Assembly (NCBI RefSeq): GCF_900155535.1
Contig: NZ_LT706964.1
Location: forward strand, 81,447 to 117,010
DNA: 35,564 bases
Origin: Corynebacterium urinipleomorphum
GTDB lineage: Bacteria; Actinomycetota; Actinomycetes; Mycobacteriales; Mycobacteriaceae
Reading direction: 5' to 3'
In this document: piece after piece, positions 30,117 to 35,564 of the stretch
Layout of the letters: the number at the start of each line of letters is the position of its first letter
How positions within the stretch are numbered: the stretch's first letter is position 1
The notes under the pieces: model-generated
Seen by the model: the letters and a program-made list of their open reading frames with translations, nothing else
The model's database searches: none
Told to the model about the DNA's origin: nothing
Program-made: the position numbers and the translations under genes

Positions 30117-31829
30117 ATGACCACCACGGCGAGCCCGGAGAAAACGGCACGTAAGCCCCGCCCCGCGCGCACACCCAAGCCGGAGGGCCAGTGGAAAATC
30201 GACGGTAAGGCACCGCTGAACCACGACGAAGAGCTCAAGCAAGAAGAGCCGGTGCTCCAGGTCAAGCAGAGGGTCATTGACACCTACTCCAAACAGGGTT
30301 TTTCTTCCATCCCCAACGAGGACTTGTACCCGCGCTTCAAGTGGCTGGGCCTGTACACGCAGCGCAAGCAGAACCTGGGCGGCGAGCACACGGGCAAGGA
30401 CAACCTGGAACTGCAGGACGAGTACTTCATGGCGCGCGTGCGTTTCGACGGCGGCCAGTGCTCCACCGCCCAGGCCCGCGCCGTCGGGGAAATCTCCCGC
30501 GATTACTGCCGCTCCACTGCGGATCTGACGGATCGCCAGAATATCCAGCTGCACTGGGTGGGCATTGAGGATGTGCCGGCGATCTGGGACAAGCTGGAGT
30601 CCGTCGGCCTGAACACCTGGGACGCCTGCGGCGACGTGCCGCGCGTGATCATGGGTTCGCCGGTGGCGGGCATTGCCAAGGACGAGATCATCGACGCCAC
30701 CCCGGCTATTGAGAAGATCAAGAACGAGTACGTCCTCCGCGAGGAATTCCAGAACCTGCCGCGCAAGTTCAAGTCGGCGATCTCCGGCAACGCCCGCCAG
30801 GACGTCATCCACGAGATCAACGACATCGCCTTCATCGGCGTGGAGCACCCGGAGCTCGGCCCCGGCTTCGAGCTCTTTGTCGGCGGCGGCCTGTCCACCA
30901 ACCCGATGCTGGCGCAGTCCCTCGGAGTGTTTGTCACGCTCGAGGAGGTCCCCGAGGTGTGGGCCGCGGTGGTGCGCATCTTCCGCGACTACGGTTACCG
31001 CCGCCTGCGCAACCGCGCACGCCTGAAGTTCCTCGTCGCGCAGTGGGGCACCGCGAAATTCCGCCAGGTGCTCGAGGACGAGTACTTGGGCTACTCGCTT
31101 CCAGACGGCCCGCGTGCCCCCATGAACCTCATCGACCGCGACCACGTCGGCGTGCACGAGCAGAAAGACGGCAAGGTCTACCTGGGCGTGAAGCCGACGA
31201 TGGGCCACCTCACCGGCGAGCAGCTCATCGCCATCGCGGACTTGGCGGAGAGCTACGGCCTTACCCGCCTGCGCCTGACGTCGTTCAAGGAAATCCTCTT
31301 CCTGGATGTGGATCCGGACAAGGTTGACGCGCTTGCGGCGGACCTGCAGGAGATGGGCATGTACTCCAAGCCCAGCGAATTCCGCCGCGGCATGCTCACC
31401 TGCACGGGCCTTGAGTACTGCAAGCTCGCGCACACCACCACCAAAGCCAAGGGCATCGAGCTTGTCGACGAGCTGGAGGACCGCTTCGGCGACATCGATT
31501 CCCCCATCACCATCACGCTCAACGGCTGCCCGAATTCCTGCGCGCGCACGCAGGTCTCCGACATGGGCTTCAAGGGCCAGATGGTCGACGATGGCAACGG
31601 CAACAAGGTCGAGGGCTTCCAGGTGCACCTCGGCGGCACGGTCACTCGCGAGAACGCCGATGGCGAGAAGGAAGCCAATTTCGGCCGCAAACTGCGCGGG
31701 CACAAAGTGCTCTCGTCCGAATTGGGGGAGTACGTGAGCCGGGTGGTGGCAAATTACGTCGATAAGCGGAACGACGGCGAGATCTTCCGCGACTGGGTGC
31801 TGCGCGCCGACGAGGAGGACCTGAAGTGA
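30117..31829 (+). CDS. cysI: Ferredoxin-dependent sulfite reductase
   Basis: 570 residues, with the sulfite/nitrite reductase duplication. It reduces sulfite to sulfide with six electrons. The siroheme/4Fe-4S ligands are Cys429 and Cys435 (TCTGLEYCKLA) and Cys471 and Cys475 (NGCPNSCAR); the Arg/Lys-rich anion site includes TDRQNIQLHW and RLRNRARLKFL. Start: AAGGAGG just before ATG 30117; the longer frame to 30066 is promoter and leader. First gene of cysI-cysX-cysH-cysD-cysN. The McbR box and a second palindrome upstream point to sulfur control. The usual reductase partner Fpr2 next door looks defective, so electrons must come from another ferredoxin reductase. Confidence 0.95.
   Translation: MTTTASPEKTARKPRPARTPKPEGQWKIDGKAPLNHDEELKQEEPVLQVKQRVIDTYSKQGFSSIPNEDLYPRFKWLGLYTQRKQNLGGEHTGKDNLELQDEYFMARVRFDGGQCSTAQARAVGEISRDYCRSTADLTDRQNIQLHWVGIEDVPAIWDKLESVGLNTWDACGDVPRVIMGSPVAGIAKDEIIDATPAIEKIKNEYVLREEFQNLPRKFKSAISGNARQDVIHEINDIAFIGVEHPELGPGFELFVGGGLSTNPMLAQSLGVFVTLEEVPEVWAAVVRIFRDYGYRRLRNRARLKFLVAQWGTAKFRQVLEDEYLGYSLPDGPRAPMNLIDRDHVGVHEQKDGKVYLGVKPTMGHLTGEQLIAIADLAESYGLTRLRLTSFKEILFLDVDPDKVDALAADLQEMGMYSKPSEFRRGMLTCTGLEYCKLAHTTTKAKGIELVDELEDRFGDIDSPITITLNGCPNSCARTQVSDMGFKGQMVDDGNGNKVEGFQVHLGGTVTRENADGEKEANFGRKLRGHKVLSSELGEYVSRVVANYVDKRNDGEIFRDWVLRADEEDLK
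31757..31768 (+). repeat. Dispersed 12-mer CGTCGATAAGCG, copy in cysI
   Basis: Exact copy; reads V-D-K-R near the CysI C-terminus. Confidence 0.6.
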
Positions 31830-32083
31830 GATTCCGGCGCGAACCGAACGCGAACCGTAATTTCCCCACTCACTGCCCGTATTGCGCGGGCGAGGGGCTG
31901 TTCCCGGACGAGACAAGCGATTTCGCGTGGAAATGCACCGAATGCCTCCGTATCTTCGAGGTGAAGTTCCACGGGCAGGATGCCCCGGAACACGCCCCGG
32001 CGCCGGCGAAATCCACGGAGCAAGCCATCCAGGAATCGCTCGCGCACCACGGGCACGACGCGGTGTTGAGGAAGGAGAAATAA
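31826..32083 (+). CDS. cysX: CysX-like small zinc-ribbon protein
   Basis: 85 residues. Two Cys pairs, HCPYCAGEG and KCTECLRIF, form a zinc-ribbon or small Fe-S-like unit, followed by a Pro/Ala/Glu and His-rich tail. The position between cysI and cysH matches cysX of C. glutamicum, a small protein thought to help sulfite reduction, perhaps as an electron carrier. It starts with GTG overlapping the cysI stop (GTGA) and its TAA overlaps the cysH ATG, so translation is coupled through the operon. Confidence 0.85.
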   Translation: MRFRREPNANRNFPTHCPYCAGEGLFPDETSDFAWKCTECLRIFEVKFHGQDAPEHAPAPAKSTEQAIQESLAHHGHDAVLRKEK

Positions 32084-32862
32084 TGGCCGATTTTCTGTCG
32101 CGGGCCAGCGCCGACGTGCGCGACCCCGAGATCAGCCCAGAGGGGCCGAAGGAGACAGAACCGCTGCGCGCGGACATCGCGGAGGAGAACGCACGGCTTG
32201 TCGACGCCTGGGCCGACAAACTCTACGACGCCTCCGCGCAAGAGATTCTCGAATGGGCGCACGAGCACGCGCCGGGCAAGCTCGCGGTGACGCTGAGCAT
32301 GGAGAACACCGTGCTGGCGGAGCTGGCCAAGGACTTCCTCCCCGAGGCGGACTTCCTGTTCCTGGACACCGAGTACCACTTCCCGGAGACCCTCGAGGTG
32401 GCCGACCAGGTGGAACAGCGTTACCCGAACCAGGAGCTCGTGCGCGCGAAGGCGATTCTGTCGCGCGAGGAGCAGGACCGCGTGTACGGCCGCGCGCTGT
32501 ACCGCACGAATCCGACTGCGTGCTGCCGGATGCGCAAGGTCGAGCCGCTGGCAGTGCACCTGTCGCCGTACGCGGGCTGGGTGACCGGTCTGCGGCGTGC
32601 GGACGGACCGACGCGCGCGCAAGCGCCGGCGCTGTCCCTCGACGCGACCGGGCGGTTGAAGATCTCGCCGCTGATCACCTGGTCTCTGGACGACACTGAC
32701 CACTACATCGACGACAAGAACCTGATCATCCACCCCCTGACCAAGCAGGGTTACCCCTCCATCGGCTGCGCCACCTGCACGCTGCCGGTCGCCGAGGGCG
32801 AAGATCCCCGCGCGGGACGGTGGGCGTTCAGCGCCAAGACGGAATGCGGGTTGCACTCATGA
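32083..32862 (+). CDS. cysH: Assimilatory APS reductase (4Fe-4S type)
   Basis: 259 residues. It reduces adenylyl sulfate to sulfite. The Fe-S signature of APS reductases is complete: Cys147-Cys148 (TACCRMRK) and Cys229/Cys232 (GCATC), plus the catalytic Cys255 in KTECGLH at the C-terminus. PAPS reductases lack the CC...CxxC set, so APS is the substrate, in line with the absence of cysC here. Start: GAAGGAGA before ATG 32083, overlapping the cysX stop by one base; the longer frame from 31882 is a shadow of cysX. Confidence 0.95.
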   Translation: MADFLSRASADVRDPEISPEGPKETEPLRADIAEENARLVDAWADKLYDASAQEILEWAHEHAPGKLAVTLSMENTVLAELAKDFLPEADFLFLDTEYHFPETLEVADQVEQRYPNQELVRAKAILSREEQDRVYGRALYRTNPTACCRMRKVEPLAVHLSPYAGWVTGLRRADGPTRAQAPALSLDATGRLKISPLITWSLDDTDHYIDDKNLIIHPLTKQGYPSIGCATCTLPVAEGEDPRAGRWAFSAKTECGLHS

Positions 32863-33767
32863 CACAGACAGACACACTTTCACCCCACCTCAAAGACCTC
32901 GAGAACGAGTCGATCCACATCATCCGCGAGGTAGCGGGGCAATTCGACAAAATCGGCCTGCTCTTCTCCTCCGGCAAGGACTCCTGCGTGGTGTACGAGC
33001 TGGTCCGCCGCGCGTTCGCTCCAGCCGCCCCTCCGATTGAGCTGCTGCACGTGGACACCGGCCACAACTTCCCCGAGGTGATCGAATTCCGCGACCGCCT
33101 CGTCGAGGAGACCGGTGCACGCCTGCGCGTCGCCCACGTCCAGGACTGGATCGACCGCGGCGACCTGGTGGAGCGCCCCGACGGCACCCGCAACCCGCTG
33201 CAGACTGTGCCGCTGGTGGAGACGATCGCCGAGGTGGGCTACGACGCCGTCCTCGGCGGCGCCCGCCGCGACGAGGAGCGCGCCCGCGCGAAGGAGCGCG
33301 TCTTCTCCGTCCGCGATTCCTTCGGCGGCTGGGATCCGCGCCGCCAGCGCCCCGAGCTGTGGGACCTGTACAACGGCGAGAAGCTGCCGGGCGAGAACAT
33401 CCGCGTCTTCCCCATTTCCAACTGGACCGAGTCCGACGTGTGGGAGTACATCGGCGCCCGCAACATCGAGCTGCCCGCCATTTACTTCGCGCACGACCGT
33501 GAGGTGTTCAGCCGCGACGGCATGTGGCTGACCGCCGGCGACTGGGGCGGCCCGCGCGAGGGCGAGACGGTGGAGACCCGCCTTGTCCGCTACCGCACCG
33601 TGGGCGACATGTCCTGCACCGGTGCCGTGGAATCGAACGCCACCACCATCGACGAGGTGCTCGCCGAGCTGGCCACCTCCACCTTGACCGAGCGCGGCGC
33701 CACCCGCGCCGACGACCGCTTGAGCGAGTCCGCCATGGAGGACCGCAAGAAGGAGGGCTACTTCTGA
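32859..33767 (+). CDS. cysD: Sulfate adenylyltransferase subunit 2
   Basis: 302 residues, full length. With CysN it makes APS from sulfate and ATP. The PP-loop is LLFSSGKDSCVV; further hallmarks are LLHVDTGHNFPEV, LGGARRDEERARAKERVFS, the PENIRVFPISNWTE-like segment and the C-terminal DRKKEGYF. The ATG overlaps the cysH stop (ATGA), and the stop TGA shares a base with the cysN ATG. Confidence 0.96.
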   Translation: MTQTDTLSPHLKDLENESIHIIREVAGQFDKIGLLFSSGKDSCVVYELVRRAFAPAAPPIELLHVDTGHNFPEVIEFRDRLVEETGARLRVAHVQDWIDRGDLVERPDGTRNPLQTVPLVETIAEVGYDAVLGGARRDEERARAKERVFSVRDSFGGWDPRRQRPELWDLYNGEKLPGENIRVFPISNWTESDVWEYIGARNIELPAIYFAHDREVFSRDGMWLTAGDWGGPREGETVETRLVRYRTVGDMSCTGAVESNATTIDEVLAELATSTLTERGATRADDRLSESAMEDRKKEGYF

Positions 33768-35077
33768 TGAGCGCACCCACCGCTACTTCCCCCGCCGCGA
33801 CCGAGGTGCTGGCCGACCGCGCGACCTTGCGTCTGTGCACCGCCGGCTCCGTCGACGACGGCAAGTCCACCTTTGTCGGCCGCCTGCTGCACGACACCAA
33901 GTCCGTGCTGGCGGACCAGATGGCCAGCGTCGAGCGCACCTCCGCCGACCGCGGCTTCGAGGGCCTGGACCTCTCCCTGCTTGTCGACGGTCTTCGTGCC
34001 GAGCGCGAGCAAGGCATCACCATCGACGTGGCCTACCGCTACTTCGCCACCGACAAGCGCACGTTCATCCTCGCGGACACCCCGGGCCACGAGCAGTACA
34101 CGCGCAACACGGTCACGGGCATGTCCACGTCCCAGGTCGTGGTCTTGCTTGTCGACGCCCGCAACGGCATCAAGCCCCAGACCGTCCGCCACCTCACCGT
34201 GGCGAGCCTGCTTGGCGTGAAGACGGTCATCCTGGCCGTGAACAAGATCGACCTGGTGGACTACTCCGAGGAGGTCTTCAACGGCATCCGCACCGAGTTC
34301 GAGCAGCGCGCCGCGGCTCTGGGCATCGCCGAGCCGCACGCGGTGCCGATCTCCGCGCTCAAGGGCGACAACGTGGTCGAGCGTTCCAGCGAGACCCCGT
34401 GGTACGACGGCCCGAGCGTCCTCGAGCTGCTTGAGACCATCCCGGTGCACTCCGGCCGCGCGCTGGACCTTCCGTTCCGCTTCAACATCCAGTACGTGCT
34501 GCGCGAGCACACCACCGACTACCGCGCCTACGCAGGCACCGTCAACGCCGGTACGATCAGCGTGGGCGATACCGTCACCGCGCCGAACAGCCGCACCACG
34601 ACGGTCACGCACATCGATACCGCCGACGGCCTGGACGGCGCGACCACCGCGGACGCCGGGGACGCGGTCGCGCTGCGCCTCGCCGACGACATCGACCTCG
34701 CCCGCGGCGATCTTCTCGCCGCAGCGCCGTACCCGGAGTTCACCCGCGAGTTCCAGGGCACCGTCGTGGGTCTGACTGAGAAGGACATCGCAGCGGGCCA
34801 GGCCGTGAAGCTGCGTTACGGCACCTCGCTCGTGCGCGCACGCGTGGCCAGCGTCGACCGCGTGCTGGACATCGATGGCACTCCGGAGCAGAACTCCGAC
34901 GACACTGCGCCGGCGTCCTTCGGCCTCAACGACATCGCGCACGTCACCGTCCAGACCGCGCAGGAGCTGCCGGTGGAGGACTACGCGGCGCGCGGTGCCG
35001 TGGGCAATTTCCTGCTCATCGACCAGGCCAGCGGCAACACGCTCGCCGCAGGACTCGTGGGAGCACGGCTGAGGTAA
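33767..35077 (+). CDS. cysN: Sulfate adenylyltransferase subunit 1 (GTPase)
   Basis: 436 residues, an EF-Tu-like GTPase that drives APS synthesis by CysD. G1 is GSVDDGKST, G2 region EQGITIDVAYRYF, G3 DTPGHEQY, G4 NKIDLVD, followed by two beta-barrel domains. It ends without a CysC (APS kinase) domain, in contrast to the CysNC fusion of mycobacteria; together with the APS-type CysH this indicates a PAPS-independent route. AAGGAGGG lies before the ATG. The longer frame upstream (from 33524) is a shadow of cysD. Confidence 0.95.
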   Translation: MSAPTATSPAATEVLADRATLRLCTAGSVDDGKSTFVGRLLHDTKSVLADQMASVERTSADRGFEGLDLSLLVDGLRAEREQGITIDVAYRYFATDKRTFILADTPGHEQYTRNTVTGMSTSQVVVLLVDARNGIKPQTVRHLTVASLLGVKTVILAVNKIDLVDYSEEVFNGIRTEFEQRAAALGIAEPHAVPISALKGDNVVERSSETPWYDGPSVLELLETIPVHSGRALDLPFRFNIQYVLREHTTDYRAYAGTVNAGTISVGDTVTAPNSRTTTVTHIDTADGLDGATTADAGDAVALRLADDIDLARGDLLAAAPYPEFTREFQGTVVGLTEKDIAAGQAVKLRYGTSLVRARVASVDRVLDIDGTPEQNSDDTAPASFGLNDIAHVTVQTAQELPVEDYAARGAVGNFLLIDQASGNTLAAGLVGARLR

Positions 35078-35082
35078 GCACC

Positions 35083-35559
35083 ATGGCGGCACAGACGGCA
35101 TTGATCACGCTCTCCCACGGCTCGCGCCACCCAGGCGCACAGCCGGGAGTCAGCGAGCTCACGCAGGCGGCGGCCCGCCAGTTGGGGGTGACCGGGGTGG
35201 ATGCGCACCTCGAGTTCGACACCCCCGACCTCACCGCGGCCGCACGCCAGATCGCTGAGCAGGGGTATTCCCGCGCCGTGGTCGTGCCCACGCTGTTCAC
35301 CACCGCCTTCCACGCCACGCACGACGTGCCGGAAGCCGTCACCGCAGCCCGCGCAGCGACTGGCCTCGAGCTCGTTCCCGCCGCAGGTCTCGGCCAAGGA
35401 CGCGACATCGCGGCGGTACTCGCGGCACGCGCGCTTGTCTGCGCCCCACGCACCCGCCACATCATCCTCTACCCCGTGGGCACCTCCAACGAGGAAGCGG
35501 CGGGGGAGACGGGGGGGGTGGGGCGGGGCCGTCTCCTATACCCAACTAACTTGGGATAA
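35083..35559 (+). CDS. Sirohydrochlorin chelatase-like (CbiX/SirB), 3' end unreliable
   Basis: The first 140 or so residues are a CbiX/SirB domain: LITLSHGSRHPGAQ with the metal-inserting His, a second set HATHDVPEAV, and VVVPTLFTTAFH between them. It inserts iron into sirohydrochlorin to make the siroheme of CysI. The position matches the gene called cysY in C. glutamicum. Family members are usually about 230 residues when two-domain. After VGTSNEEAAGE the frame passes through eight G and ends in a tail (LLYPTNLG) that does not look coding, so the natural 3' end is missing. Spacing to cysN is 5 bp. Confidence 0.75.
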   Translation: MAAQTALITLSHGSRHPGAQPGVSELTQAAARQLGVTGVDAHLEFDTPDLTAAARQIAEQGYSRAVVVPTLFTTAFHATHDVPEAVTAARAATGLELVPAAGLGQGRDIAAVLAARALVCAPRTRHIILYPVGTSNEEAAGETGGVGRGRLLYPTNLG

Positions 35560-35564
35560 GAGCA
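35511..35564 (+). other. Suspected sequencing or adapter artefact at the contig end
   Basis: A run of eight G (35511-35518) within very G-rich sequence is followed by CCGTCTCCTATACCCAACT (35529-35547), which matches the Tn5 mosaic-end adapter CTGTCTCTTATACACATCT at 15 of 19 positions. The last 50 bases differ sharply in composition from the gene before them. Confidence 0.5.

Noticed and set aside
30048..32219. 723-codon open frame opposite cysI and cysX
   Set aside because: Antisense shadow of conserved cys genes; Leu/Ala/His/Val/Arg-rich with no family resemblance.
33758..35101. 447-codon open frame opposite cysN
   Set aside because: Antisense shadow of a well-conserved GTPase gene.

Overview
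The window looks like a chromosomal contig end from a high-GC member of the genus Corynebacterium. The evidence is an arabinogalactan arabinosyltransferase (aftD), a sulfate-assimilation cluster in the order fpr2 / cysI-cysX-cysH-cysD-cysN / sirohydrochlorin chelatase as known from C. glutamicum, a perfect TAGAC-N6-GTCTA box of the kind bound by the corynebacterial sulfur regulator McbR, and IS256- and IS3-type insertion sequences. Species cannot be fixed from the sequence alone.

Layout. 1-4591 is an envelope block: the 5' part of aftD and a DUF2613 gene on the minus strand, a secreted GH3 N-acetylhexosaminidase-like lipoprotein, a VanW-family protein and an alpha/beta hydrolase. 4668-8867 holds a flavin-dependent LLM oxidoreductase with a palindromic operator, tRNA-Gly(CCC), dcd, a small Cys/His-rich protein behind a Zur-like box, and ugd. 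9096-15269 is one 2057-residue cell-wall-anchored fibrillar protein with CshA-type repeats, a Thr/Val/Pro stalk, a collagen-like stretch and an LASTG sorting signal. 15396-19153 is an insertion hotspot: an intact IS256-family element has split a DUF559-type gene after about 14 codons, leaving a 9-bp target duplication, and an IS3-family element sits just upstream of that gene. 19265-21247 is alaT plus a DUF1707 membrane protein. 21311-25949 is a membrane protein convergent with a two-gene heterodimeric ABC exporter. 26105-28862 is an operon of a Na/Pi symporter, a small acidic helical protein and a PstS-type lipoprotein, preceded by a Pho-box-like direct repeat. 28950-30116 contains short repeats, a shortened fpr2 relic and the regulatory region of the cys operon. 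30117-35559 is the cys operon, which ends in a chelatase gene that runs into a suspect contig end.

The most interesting items are: (1) a 12-bp sequence CGTCGATAAGCG, present five times exactly and four times with one mismatch, on both strands and in both coding and non-coding DNA; (2) the NptA / helical protein / PstS operon without pstCAB; (3) the Cys/His-rich putative metal-binding protein under a Zur-like operator; (4) an intrinsic-terminator-like hairpin in the leader of the giant surface protein; (5) the reconstructable IS256 disruption; and (6) decay of the reductase fpr2 beside an intact sulfite reductase operon.
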